Source of the DNA: Marinobacter sediminicola | GTDB lineage: Bacteria > Pseudomonadota > Gammaproteobacteria > Pseudomonadales > Oleiphilaceae | Reading direction: 5' to 3' | Length of the DNA: 64,000 nt | NCBI RefSeq assembly: GCF_031157525.1 | Contig: NZ_JAVIXR010000012.1 | Coordinates: 1-64,000, forward strand | Part shown: in pieces, positions 8,554-17,419 of the stretch | Numbering within the stretch: position 1 is the first letter of the stretch | How the letters are laid out: every line of letters begins with the position of its first letter | Program-made: the position numbers and the translations under genes | The notes under the pieces: model-generated | Seen by the model: only the letters and a program-made list of their open reading frames with translations | Databases searched by the model: none | Told to the model about the DNA's origin: nothing

Positions 8554-10074
8554 TTGCCAAGAATTTTGACTGTATACAATGCAGCAACGGCTTACAGATC
8601 GTTCCTCGCCTGTACACTGGCCTTGCTTGCCCTCGCAGGTTGCAGCCAGCCGAGCACCCTTCAGGAAATTCGCAACGAGGGTGTTCTGCACGTGATTACC
8701 CGGGTCGCGCCTTCTATCTATTATGAGGGGCGCGAAGGCCCCACAGGCTATGATTACGAACTGGCCAAACTCTTCGCCGACGAACTGGGAGTCGAACTCC
8801 GCCTCCGGATTGCGGAAGACAACACCGAAGTTCTTTCCGTCCTTTCCCGTGATTTTGCGCACATAGGGCTGGCGGGTTTGTCTGCGCAACCACTTTTTGA
8901 AAACCAGTACAAAACACTTCCCACCGGCATTATGGCGCAGTCGGTCGTTGTTTATAATCGCGATGTTGAGCGGCCCGAAACCCTTGCAGACCTGACGGGG
9001 CAAATGCTTCATCTGGTTCCCGACAGCAACCACGAGTATCAGCTTCAAGCTCACACGGACGCAGCTTCAGGTGTTTCCTGGCAAGTTCATCCAGGGCTGG
9101 ATGCTGCTGGCATTCTCGCACGCGTTGAAACCGGCGAGCTCTCCTACGCGGTCGTTTCGTCCAACGAACTAGAACTGAACCACGTCTTTTTCCCTCAGGT
9201 TAAGCAGGCGTTTGCGCTTGGAGACGCCAGCGAACTGGCATGGCTGCTCCCGGCAAGCCAGGACGACTCGTTGGCGGGTGCAGCCAAGGCATTTATTGAA
9301 AAAATGCAGATCAATGGCACCATCGCTCAGCTTTCAGAGCGCTTTTACGGGCACCTGGACCACCTGAACTATGTTGGCGCCCGTACCTTCATGCATCATG
9401 TGGAAAACCGACTACCAACATATGAGTCTCTTTTCCGGGATAACGCTGCCATATTCAATATGGACTGGCGCCTGCTCGCGGCTATTGGTTATCAAGAGTC
9501 GCACTGGCGCCCGAATGCGGTGTCCCCAACTGGGGTTCGTGGGCTGATGATGCTGACGCGCAACACAGCAAACTACATTGGTATCAACAATCGACTGGAT
9601 GCGGAAGAGAGCATTCAGGGCGGCGCCAAGTATTTCCGCATGGTGCATCGGAGAATTCCCGAGCGCATTGCAGAGCCTGATCGCACCTGGTTTGCTCTGG
9701 CCTCTTATAACGTAGGCTACGGACACCTGGAGGATGCTCGAAGGCTCACAGAAAGTGCCGGAAAGAACCCGGACCGCTGGATGGACGTAAAAGAGTTTTT
9801 GCCACTACTCGCGCAAAAAGAGTGGTACAAACAGACCCGCTACGGGTACGCCCGTGGCCACGAACCAGTCCTCTACGTCCAGAATATTCGCCGATACTAC
9901 GACGTACTCGCCCGAATGATGGAGCCAACGGATAATGTAACTGCTTCAACCTCACCGTTTGTCGGCCTGGAGCAGAGCACAGATGCACATTCCTCGGCAG
10001 AGCTTACGGGAGATGGCGCTGACATGAGGGCCGGACTGCCCCCCGAGCTTGGAATGATACCGCCAACGCTATAA
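8554..10074 (+). CDS. mltF: Membrane-bound lytic transglycosylase F
   Basis: MltF cleaves peptidoglycan glycan strands to 1,6-anhydro-muropeptides from the inner face of the outer membrane. The protein has a lipoprotein signal with LALAGC ending at C30, an SBP_bac_3-like regulatory domain (about 40-265) and an SLT catalytic domain whose glutamate is E315 in GYQESHW, with the later ALASYNVGYGH segment. No ATG precedes the lipobox in frame. I chose the TTG at 8554 because it gives a normal signal peptide and has purine-rich GGAG and AGGG upstream; another TTG at 8455 would add 33 unlikely residues. The gene next to purL is the same as in Pseudomonas. It converges on recX, ending 3 bases before the recX stop. 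Confidence 0.93.
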   Translation: MPRILTVYNAATAYRSFLACTLALLALAGCSQPSTLQEIRNEGVLHVITRVAPSIYYEGREGPTGYDYELAKLFADELGVELRLRIAEDNTEVLSVLSRDFAHIGLAGLSAQPLFENQYKTLPTGIMAQSVVVYNRDVERPETLADLTGQMLHLVPDSNHEYQLQAHTDAASGVSWQVHPGLDAAGILARVETGELSYAVVSSNELELNHVFFPQVKQAFALGDASELAWLLPASQDDSLAGAAKAFIEKMQINGTIAQLSERFYGHLDHLNYVGARTFMHHVENRLPTYESLFRDNAAIFNMDWRLLAAIGYQESHWRPNAVSPTGVRGLMMLTRNTANYIGINNRLDAEESIQGGAKYFRMVHRRIPERIAEPDRTWFALASYNVGYGHLEDARRLTESAGKNPDRWMDVKEFLPLLAQKEWYKQTRYGYARGHEPVLYVQNIRRYYDVLARMMEPTDNVTASTSPFVGLEQSTDAHSSAELTGDGADMRAGLPPELGMIPPTL

Positions 10075-10077
10075 CGC

Positions 10078-10563
10078 CTAGAAGTCGAGATCAGATTCAT
10101 CGCTGACGTCCAGAACCCGTTCTACCTGACTAGCGGTAAACCCCCTGCGAGTTAAAAACCGGGCCTGCCGCAGCTTTTCGTCCCAATCATCGTTAAGATC
10201 CGACAGCCCGAAGCGCTTTTCCCTCAGCAAAAGGGCATTTCGAATCCAGTCGGCATCACCAAGTTCGTCAACGCAGGCTGGCGCCTGATGAATACCACGT
10301 TGCTGCAATTCAGCGAGTACTTTCAACGGGCCATAACCCAGATCAATTCGTTGCCGGGAATAGACATCCGCAAACCGGTTGTCATCCAACCAGCCTTCAC
10401 TCTCATAGTCGTCCAAAACCAGTGAAATGATTGAGCTATCAAGCTTCCGCTGGCGTAATTTCAGGGCCAACTCCTGTCGGCTGTGCTCTCGACGAGCAAG
10501 CAATCTCAGCGCGATCGAGCGCACTTTGTATTCCTGTTCGTCGCTATTTTCCTGTTTTACCAT
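10078..10563 (-). CDS. recX: Regulatory protein RecX
   Basis: RecX binds RecA filaments and limits recombinase and co-protease activity. This 161-residue protein has the three-helix repeat pattern of the family: ALRLLARREHSRQEL at the N-terminus, GWLDDNRFADVYSRQR in the middle and a C-terminal FLTRRGFTASQVERVL. The ATG at 10563 has GGAAGGG five bases upstream. In many gammaproteobacteria recX follows recA directly, but here it faces mltF and its upstream neighbour is a divergent DUF349 gene, with no recA in the window. It must therefore have its own promoter. Confidence 0.92.
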   Translation of the reverse strand: MVKQENSDEQEYKVRSIALRLLARREHSRQELALKLRQRKLDSSIISLVLDDYESEGWLDDNRFADVYSRQRIDLGYGPLKVLAELQQRGIHQAPACVDELGDADWIRNALLLREKRFGLSDLNDDWDEKLRQARFLTRRGFTASQVERVLDVSDESDLDF

Positions 10564-10760
10564 TCAGCCCTTCCCGCAAACGTTCACAAAACGCTAGACT
10601 AGCTCCGATTTTATAATGTCGACGCAGGTTTTGACCCTCACACCTGAACCTGCGACAAACGTTTCCGGCACTCTGAGCCTGAATATCCGAGTGCCGATGG
10701 CCGGTGCCGGTTTACTTTGCCCGACACCGCAGACTGGTTTCAATCCCTAAGGATAACGTC

Positions 10761-13220
10761 ATGGCTGCATTCCTCCAGAAACTGTTTAAATCCCGCAAAC
10801 CCGCTCCATCAGGTCGCAAAGCGCCAGATCGCCCTCAACCTCCGGCAGAACCAGTGGAGGACAAACGCGCAGAGTTAAGGGAAGAGCAGCTTCAGATGTT
10901 GCAGGGCACCCCAAGTCAGGAAATTGCGGCAAACCTTGCCATTGAGGGCTCAACAGCAGACATCCGGCTTAGAGCTGCTGACTTGGTGCAGGATGGCGAT
11001 CTCCTGCAGCGCGTACAAAAGCAGGCCAAAAGCCGCGACAAGGGCGTGTATCAACTAGTACGGCAAAAGCTGCAGTCTATCAGGGAAGAACAGGCCATAA
11101 AGGATGCCATTTCGGACACTATCACGACACTGATCCGTAATGCCCACGATCAGGCTAAAAGCGACGACACCAGCCTGTTTGAAGCCCGCCTGGAAACACT
11201 TCTCAACCAGTGGGCGAAGGTAGAGGGCAGCGCGACACCCGATCAGACAAGCGATTTCCTTAAGTCCGCACACCGCTGCAGAGAGCGGCTAGCCGAGGTA
11301 AAAGCAGCTCAGGATGCAGAAAAACTCGAGATTGAGCAGCGACTTCAGCGCGACGAAACCCTCGAACTGATTGCGCAAACCCTGAATGATCTCCGGCAAC
11401 AACCCACAGACAATCTCGCGTCACTTGCATCACTGGACGCACTCCAGAAAACGCAGGAAAACCGCTGGTTGGAGGCTACCCGTGAGACTCACGTAGACAA
11501 GCAGCAACAGAAATCCTATGAAATGTCGATGATGGCGCTCCGCAATTACACCAGCGCGGTCCGCCATATCACCCAGGCAAAAGAATCACTGATTGCCATC
11601 TCGGAGACCAATATTCAGGAGGCAACCCCTGAAGACCAGAAGCGCGCGTCAGATATCCTTTCTGAGATTAATTGGCCTCAAGGCTTCCCTGCCCCAGACA
11701 TGCTGGAACCCGCACGCAAGCTGGCCGGCAAGCCCAAGGCTCCGGCAACGACCAGCAAGGATAACAAGCAGCAACAGGTGTCATCGGAAAACCTGAAAGC
11801 CACGCTGGATCAACTGGAAGAAGCCCTGGAAGCCAAACAACTCAAGAGCTCCCGTGAACTCCTGAAAACTGCCCAGCAACATTTGAAATCCCTCGACCAT
11901 CGCAATAGCAAGGGATTTCAAGCCCGTATACAACTGCTGACCGGCCAGCTCAGGGAACTAACGGACTGGCAAGGGTTTGCCACTGAACCCAAACAAATCG
12001 CTCTTTGTGAGCAGATGGAATTTCTCGCCGAACAGTCCATGGAGCCAGAAGCTAAGTCCGAGCGCATAAAAGACCTGCAAAAGGAATGGCGGGAACTGGG
12101 TGGATCATCAGATCGCCTCTTGTGGGCACGCTTCAAACAGGCTTCCGACAAAGCGTATGAGCCCTGCAAAGCCTACTTCAAAGCCAAATCCGGCTTGAAA
12201 CAGGCGAACCTGGATAAGCGCAAAACGATCTGCGCCGAGCTGGAGCTTTTTGTTGACGGCGCAGACTGGAGCAGCATCGACTGGAAAGCTGTCGAACATA
12301 TTCTTCAAACAGCCCGCCAGGAATGGAAATCTGCCTGGCCGGTGGAATTCCGGGATAACCGGCAGGTGCAGAAGCAGTTCGATGGTTTACTGAAAAAGCT
12401 TGAAGAGCCCATTGAGCAAGAGCGTCAAAAGAATGAAGCTCTGAAGCTGGCAATTGTTGAACAAGCACAGGCTTTGACCACCCACGAACCTTTGCAGGAA
12501 GCCATGAACAAGGCAAAAGCACTGCAGTCGGACTGGAAGGCGGTTGGTATCACCCGTCACCGCGAAGATCGCAAATTGTGGCAGGCATTCCGCAAGGCCT
12601 GCGATGAAATCTTTGCTCGCCGGGAAGCTCAGCGTACGGAACAAGAGCACGCGGCAAAAGAAGCCGATTCGGCAGCAGAAACCTTGCTGCAGCAGGTTGC
12701 GAGTGTCGACTCCGATCAAGATGAGCAGTCGCTGGCCAAAGCCATTACTGACCTACGCGGCATTGATGTTGCTCAGACATCAGCAGCAGTAAGAGAGCAA
12801 GTTCAGCAAGAAAAACAGCGATTGAGCCAAGCGGTTGCAGCACAGAAACTCAAAGCGGGCATCGCCGAATGGCAGGCACTTGTACTCGCGCGCGCCGAAG
12901 GCGACCTAGCTCCGGATATTTTGCCAGATAAGTGGGCGGCCCTTGCTAGAAATGTGGGTGAATTGAACGACCAGGAAATCGTCATTCGCGCAGAGATTCT
13001 TGCCGGCATACCCTCTCCTGACGCAGAACAAACAAAGCGTATGGCAATACAGGTTCAACGGCTGGCTGCAGGCATGGGGTCCACGGAGAAAACGGACAAT
13101 GCTTTGCAGGGCATCGAAGGCCTTGTAGCAGGGTGGTGCCTCAAGGCACCTGATGAAGGAGCCGACCTGTCGTTGGCAAACCGTTTGAACAGGGCACTGG
13201 ATAGCCTGATTGCAGGCTAA
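10761..13220 (+). CDS. DUF349 domain protein, long coiled-coil
   Basis: This 819-residue protein begins MAAFLQKLFKSRK and is almost wholly helical, rich in Q, K, E and A. It carries several DUF349 units, recognisable by repeated W-K/R-x-[AS/VG] segments such as QKEWRELGGSSDRLLWARFKQA and LQSDWKAVGITRHREDRKLWQAFRKACD. The family is common in Pseudomonas-like bacteria; I know of no established biochemical role. The ATG at 10761 has TAAGGA nine bases upstream. There is no signal peptide or membrane segment, so it is probably cytosolic. A short hairpin (13225-13241) follows the stop. Confidence 0.85.
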   Translation: MAAFLQKLFKSRKPAPSGRKAPDRPQPPAEPVEDKRAELREEQLQMLQGTPSQEIAANLAIEGSTADIRLRAADLVQDGDLLQRVQKQAKSRDKGVYQLVRQKLQSIREEQAIKDAISDTITTLIRNAHDQAKSDDTSLFEARLETLLNQWAKVEGSATPDQTSDFLKSAHRCRERLAEVKAAQDAEKLEIEQRLQRDETLELIAQTLNDLRQQPTDNLASLASLDALQKTQENRWLEATRETHVDKQQQKSYEMSMMALRNYTSAVRHITQAKESLIAISETNIQEATPEDQKRASDILSEINWPQGFPAPDMLEPARKLAGKPKAPATTSKDNKQQQVSSENLKATLDQLEEALEAKQLKSSRELLKTAQQHLKSLDHRNSKGFQARIQLLTGQLRELTDWQGFATEPKQIALCEQMEFLAEQSMEPEAKSERIKDLQKEWRELGGSSDRLLWARFKQASDKAYEPCKAYFKAKSGLKQANLDKRKTICAELELFVDGADWSSIDWKAVEHILQTARQEWKSAWPVEFRDNRQVQKQFDGLLKKLEEPIEQERQKNEALKLAIVEQAQALTTHEPLQEAMNKAKALQSDWKAVGITRHREDRKLWQAFRKACDEIFARREAQRTEQEHAAKEADSAAETLLQQVASVDSDQDEQSLAKAITDLRGIDVAQTSAAVREQVQQEKQRLSQAVAAQKLKAGIAEWQALVLARAEGDLAPDILPDKWAALARNVGELNDQEIVIRAEILAGIPSPDAEQTKRMAIQVQRLAAGMGSTEKTDNALQGIEGLVAGWCLKAPDEGADLSLANRLNRALDSLIAG

Positions 13221-13224
13221 ATCT

Positions 13225-13241
13225 CGGGAGCCTCACTCCCG
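13225..13241. terminator. Short hairpin between convergent genes
   Basis: CGGGAG, five bases, CTCCCG forms a 6-bp GC-rich stem just after the DUF349 stop and over the stop codon of the opposing ComFB-like gene. There is no T-run on either side, so termination strength is doubtful. Confidence 0.35.
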
Positions 13242-13496
13242 CTGATGTTCCCTTACAAACTCCCTGGCATTCTTGACTGCTGCCAGGGAGTTGTCTTTCA
13301 TACCTCTAAGCTCTTCGTCCGCCAAATAAAACATCATATCGATGGTGTGCCGGTAGTATCGGGAAGGCAGCCGGTTCAAGGCCACACACATAACATCAGT
13401 TAAAAAATCTGCAGTGTCCCCGGGTTCTCTGGTCGCCTCTATAGCATCCATCACCAAACGTTCGTAAAAATTGTCGATAGCATTATTAAAAGACAT
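13233..13496 (-). CDS. ComFB-like late competence protein
   Basis: An 87-residue protein with the ComFB signature, seen as MSFNNAIDNFYERLVMDAI followed by DVMCVALNRLPSRYYRHTIDMMFY. In Bacillus comFB lies in the competence operon but its function is unclear; in other bacteria ComFB-domain proteins are described as small regulatory or nucleotide-binding proteins. The ATG at 13496 has AAGG about ten bases upstream; the frame runs to 13535 without a better site. It is single, convergent with the DUF349 gene. Confidence 0.75.
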   Translation of the reverse strand: MSFNNAIDNFYERLVMDAIEATREPGDTADFLTDVMCVALNRLPSRYYRHTIDMMFYLADEELRGMKDNSLAAVKNAREFVREHQRE

Positions 13497-13706
13497 GGCG
13501 CCGCACCTTTTAAGCCCATTTTTGGGCATCCGCAAAACCTCTCACCCAATCCTAAACATAGAAGTCGCAGGCTCGCCTGTCACTACCTCTGAGCAATTTT
13601 GCCAACGCGATTGGCAGGTGGCGTCATTACCCACATGGCCATCAAAGGGCTATGGTGACGTTTCTCGAAAATAAATCCCCAAGCAATAAACACCAGAGGA
13701 CAAGCA

Positions 13707-14915
13707 ATGACCACCGAGGCGTATATCTTCGATGCGGTCCGCACTCCCAGAGGGCGTGGCAAGAAAGACGGATCACTGCACAGTGTAAAACCCATTACGT
13801 TACTGACTACTGTGCTCAATGCGCTGCAGGAGCGGAACAACCTCGATACCTCTCAGGTAGACGATATTGTTCTCGGCTGTGTTACCGCCGTTGGTGATCA
13901 AGGTGCAGATATCGCCAAGACAGCCGCACTCGCAGCTGACTGGGACGAGAAAGTCGCCGGCGTTACCCTCAACCGGTTCTGCGCATCAGGCCTTGAGGCC
14001 GTTAATCTGGCAGCCATGAAAGTCCGCTCCGGCTGGGAAGACCTGGTTGTTGCTGGTGGCGTGGAGTCTATGTCCCGCATCCCTATGGGTTCTGATGGTG
14101 GTGCCTGGGCCATGGACCCGCACACCAACATGCATACCGGCTTCATGCCGCAGGGCATCGGTGCCGACCTTATTGCCACGCTGGATGGCTTCAGCCGTGA
14201 AGACGTCGATGGTTTCGCCGTCAAGTCGCAGCAAAAAGCAGCGAATGCCTGGAAGAACGGATACTTTGCCAAGTCCATTGTTCCTGTTACCGACCAAAAT
14301 GGCGTCGTAATTCTTGATCGCGATGAGCACGTTCGCGGTGACACCACCATTGAGTCTCTTTCTGGCCTCAGACCTTCTTTCCAGATGATGGGAGAAATGG
14401 GCTTTAACAGCGTGGCTCGTGAAAAGTATCACTACGTGGAAACAATCAATCACGTGCACCACGCCGGCAATTCCTCTGGCATGGTAGATGGCGCAACCGG
14501 CCTTCTGATTGGCAGTGAAGCCAAGGGTAAGGAAATGGGGCTCAAGCCCCGTGCTCGCATCGTAGCCACTGCGGTCACCAGCACCGATCCGACCATCATG
14601 CTGACAGGCCCTGCCCCGGCTGCGCTCAAAGCGCTGGAAAAAGCCGGCATGACCGTGGATCAGATCGACCTGTTTGAAGTAAACGAAGCCTTTGCCTCTG
14701 TGGTAATGCGCTTCCAGAAGGAACTCTCGGTTCCGGATGAAAAAGTGAACGTCAACGGCGGTGCAATCGCCATGGGCCACCCTCTCGGCGCTACCGGCGC
14801 AATGATTGTGGGCACTCTGCTGGACGAGCTGGAGCGCCGTGAGTTGCGCTTTGGTCTGGCGACGCTATGCGTCGGCGGCGGCATGGGCATCGCCACTATC
14901 ATTGAGCGGGTCTGA
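13707..14915 (+). CDS. Acetyl-CoA C-acyltransferase (beta-oxidation thiolase)
   Basis: This 402-residue thiolase cleaves 3-ketoacyl-CoA to acetyl-CoA and a shortened acyl-CoA. The nucleophile is C92 in [12 protein letters not shown], with H358 in [11 protein letters not shown] and C388 in LCVGGGMG completing the active site. The ATG at 13707 has AGAGGA just upstream. The multifunctional gene follows after 32 bases, so the two form the classic alpha-beta beta-oxidation pair; the thiolase-first order and lengths match the FadI/FadJ type and the PA1736/PA1737 pair of Pseudomonas more than FadBA. Substrate chain length cannot be read from the sequence. Confidence 0.92.
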   Translation: MTTEAYIFDAVRTPRGRGKKDGSLHSVKPITLLTTVLNALQERNNLDTSQVDDIVLGCVTAVGDQGADIAKTAALAADWDEKVAGVTLNRFCASGLEAVNLAAMKVRSGWEDLVVAGGVESMSRIPMGSDGGAWAMDPHTNMHTGFMPQGIGADLIATLDGFSREDVDGFAVKSQQKAANAWKNGYFAKSIVPVTDQNGVVILDRDEHVRGDTTIESLSGLRPSFQMMGEMGFNSVAREKYHYVETINHVHHAGNSSGMVDGATGLLIGSEAKGKEMGLKPRARIVATAVTSTDPTIMLTGPAPAALKALEKAGMTVDQIDLFEVNEAFASVVMRFQKELSVPDEKVNVNGGAIAMGHPLGATGAMIVGTLLDELERRELRFGLATLCVGGGMGIATIIERV

Positions 14916-14947
14916 ACCCCACACTTTTTCTGTAAGGAGAACCGATT

Positions 14948-17098
14948 ATGAGTGCCATCCGTTATGAACTGGGTTCAGATCAGATTCTGACCCTCACCAT
15001 CGATATGCCCGGCCAGTCTGCGAATACCATGAACATGGCATTCCGTGAAGCCCTCGACGAAACAGTCTCCAAGGTCCAAGGCGACCTGGAAAACATTCGT
15101 GGCATTATCATCGCCTCTGCCAAGAAGACTTTTTTCGCTGGTGGCGATCTGAACGAAATCCACAAAGTTACCCGTGACGACGCTCAGGCCTTTGAAGACA
15201 TGGTCAACGGCATGAAGGCGCAGATGCGTGCGCTGGAAACCTGTGGTAAGCCTGTCGTTGCTGCAATCAACGGTGCTGCGCTGGGGGGTGGATTCGAAAT
15301 TGCTCTGGCTTGCCATCACCGAATCGTGCTGAACAACAACAGCATTCAGCTGGGTCTTCCGGAAGTCACGCTTGGCCTGCTCCCAGGTGGCGGTGGTACT
15401 CAGCGCCTGCCCAGAATGATTGGCCTTGAAGCAGCATTCCCGCTGCTGATGGAAGGCAAGAAGCTACGCCCTGCTGCCGCCCTGAAAGCCGGCATTATTG
15501 ACGAGTTGGCTGACTCCCCCGAAGACATGATGGCCAAGGCTCGTGCGTTTATCGAAGCCAACCCCAAGTGCCAACAGCCTTGGGACCAGAAAGGCTACAA
15601 AATGCCAGGTGGCGCGCCCCACCATCCTGCGATGGCTCAGAAGCTGCCAATCGTGCCGGCCATGCTAAAGCAGAAGACCAAAGGCTGTTACCCGGCGCCT
15701 GAGTGCATTCTGGCAGCAGCGGTTGAAGGTGCCCAGGTAGACTTCGATAGCGGCAGCCTGATTGAAACCCGCTATTTCGCTGAACTGGTGATTGGCCAGG
15801 TCGCCAAGAACATGACAGGCACCTTCTGGTTCCAGTTGAACGATATTAATGCCGGTGGTAGCCGTCCAGAAGGCGTAGAGAAAGAGACCTTTAAAAAGGT
15901 GGGTGTACTGGGCGCGGGAATGATGGGTGCTGGTATCGCATACTCCACCGCTATCCGCGGTATAGATGTAGTGCTAAAAGACGTCACTGTCGAAGGCGCT
16001 GAAAAAGGCAAAAGCTACTCCGAAAACCTGCTGTCCAAACAGGTTAGCCGCGGCCGCATGACCGAAGAGAAAAAAGCGGAAATTCTGGGCCGCATCAAGG
16101 CTACGGACTCTGCCGCCGACCTGGAAGGCTGCGACATGGTGATCGAAGCCGTGTTTGAAGACAGCGACCTGAAAGCCAAGGTTACTGCAGAGGCCGAGCC
16201 GAAGCTTGCAAACAACGGCATTTTTGCCTCTAACACCTCCACGATTCCCATCACCCAACTTGCAGAAGCTTCCGCCAAGCCGGAAAACTTCATCGGGCTG
16301 CACTTTTTCTCTCCTGTAGACAAAATGTTGCTAGTGGAAATCATTGTTGGCGAGAAGACTTCAGACGAAACATTGGCAAGAGCGTTCGACTACGTTCAGC
16401 AAATCGGCAAAACACCGGTGGTTGTGAACGACAGCCGTGGCTTTTTCACATCCCGCGTTTTCGGCACCTTTGTTAACGAAGGGATCTCCATGCTGGGCGA
16501 AGGTATTCACCCCTCAAGTATCGAGAATGCCGGTTTGCTCGCAGGCATGCCTGTCGGCCCACTGACCATTTCCGATGAAGTCAGCATGACTCTTATGCAC
16601 CTCGTTCGTAGCCAGAGTAAAAAGGATCTGGAAGCAGCCGGCGGCACATGGAAGCCACACCCTGCAGAAGCGATCATCGACCAGATGGTTAACGATCATG
16701 GCCGTCCAGGCAAGGCTGCCGGTGCCGGTTTCTATGAATACCCCGCCAAAGGCAAAAAGTACCTGTGGCCAGAACTTGAAACTCTCTATGTGGACAGCGA
16801 AAAAGCCCGCAAGGTCGAGTTGCAGGAACTGAAAGACCGGATTCTGTTCATTCAGGCCATTGAAACCGTTCGCTGCCTGGAAGAAGGCGTACTGCGCACC
16901 GTGGAAGATGCCAACATTGGTAGTATCTTCGGTATCGGGTACGCACCCTGGACTGGCGGCGCCATACAGTTTATTAACCAGTATGGTGTGAGAGCGTTCA
17001 CAGAAAGAGCCAAAGAACTGGCTGCAGCCTACGGCGAGCGCTTTACCCCACCCGCGTTGCTGCTTGAGCACGCAGAGCAGGAAAAGCCCTTCGTCTAA
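14948..17098 (+). CDS. fadJ: Multifunctional 3-hydroxyacyl-CoA dehydrogenase/enoyl-CoA hydratase
   Basis: A 716-residue enzyme with an N-terminal enoyl-CoA hydratase (E117 in GGGFEIAL and E139 in LPEVTLG are the catalytic glutamates), a Rossmann-type dehydrogenase starting near residue 318 (GVLGAGMMGAGIAY), the catalytic histidine in IGLHFFSPV, and a C-terminal dimerisation region. It hydrates 2-enoyl-CoA and oxidises 3-hydroxyacyl-CoA with NAD. The length equals FadJ (about 714). AAGGAGA lies six bases before the ATG. It closes the operon and is followed by a long perfect hairpin. In a Marinobacter-like host it fits growth on alkanes and stored wax esters. Confidence 0.92.
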   Translation: MSAIRYELGSDQILTLTIDMPGQSANTMNMAFREALDETVSKVQGDLENIRGIIIASAKKTFFAGGDLNEIHKVTRDDAQAFEDMVNGMKAQMRALETCGKPVVAAINGAALGGGFEIALACHHRIVLNNNSIQLGLPEVTLGLLPGGGGTQRLPRMIGLEAAFPLLMEGKKLRPAAALKAGIIDELADSPEDMMAKARAFIEANPKCQQPWDQKGYKMPGGAPHHPAMAQKLPIVPAMLKQKTKGCYPAPECILAAAVEGAQVDFDSGSLIETRYFAELVIGQVAKNMTGTFWFQLNDINAGGSRPEGVEKETFKKVGVLGAGMMGAGIAYSTAIRGIDVVLKDVTVEGAEKGKSYSENLLSKQVSRGRMTEEKKAEILGRIKATDSAADLEGCDMVIEAVFEDSDLKAKVTAEAEPKLANNGIFASNTSTIPITQLAEASAKPENFIGLHFFSPVDKMLLVEIIVGEKTSDETLARAFDYVQQIGKTPVVVNDSRGFFTSRVFGTFVNEGISMLGEGIHPSSIENAGLLAGMPVGPLTISDEVSMTLMHLVRSQSKKDLEAAGGTWKPHPAEAIIDQMVNDHGRPGKAAGAGFYEYPAKGKKYLWPELETLYVDSEKARKVELQELKDRILFIQAIETVRCLEEGVLRTVEDANIGSIFGIGYAPWTGGAIQFINQYGVRAFTERAKELAAAYGERFTPPALLLEHAEQEKPFV

Positions 17099-17419
17099 AG
17101 GTGCTGAGCGGCGGAGGACACTGTCCTCCGCCGCTCGTTATACCTGGAACAATCCATACAACTCTCTCGATGTGCCCATGATCAAGCGGCATCCTGTGCA
17201 GCACGCCATTGCTACAATTCTCGGTAAACCTCCTCTACCCTGTTGATTCCTTATCTTTTTATGACTGAAAAACACCGGGTCATGGACAGATTGTCACGAA
17301 CCGATACGTCATACCTATAGCAACGGGTGTAGCCCTTGCCTACAATAAATCTATCAGCCCACGGGTTAACCGGTTCCAGAACTGTCTGGCAGGTACCCAG
17401 CATCGTCAGGTATCTATCT
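17099..17419. other. Gap between fadJ and prc
   Basis: A 321-base gap holding the fadJ hairpin (17106-17136) and presumably the prc promoter. TTGTCA at 17292-17297 and TACAAT at 17340-17345 are the nearest promoter-like hexamers but are not well spaced for each other. I see no gene here. Confidence 0.6.
17106..17136 (+). terminator. Perfect 15-bp hairpin after fadJ
   Basis: GAGCGGCGGAGGACA and TGTCCTCCGCCGCTC pair perfectly around one central base, eight bases after the fadJ stop. It is followed by GTTATACC, not a T-run, so it may act as a transcript-stabilising 3' end or a terminator that needs help. Confidence 0.65.

Noticed and set aside
13986..14780. 264-codon minus-strand open frame in the thiolase gene
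   Set aside because: Shadow of a thiolase with an intact active site on the plus strand.
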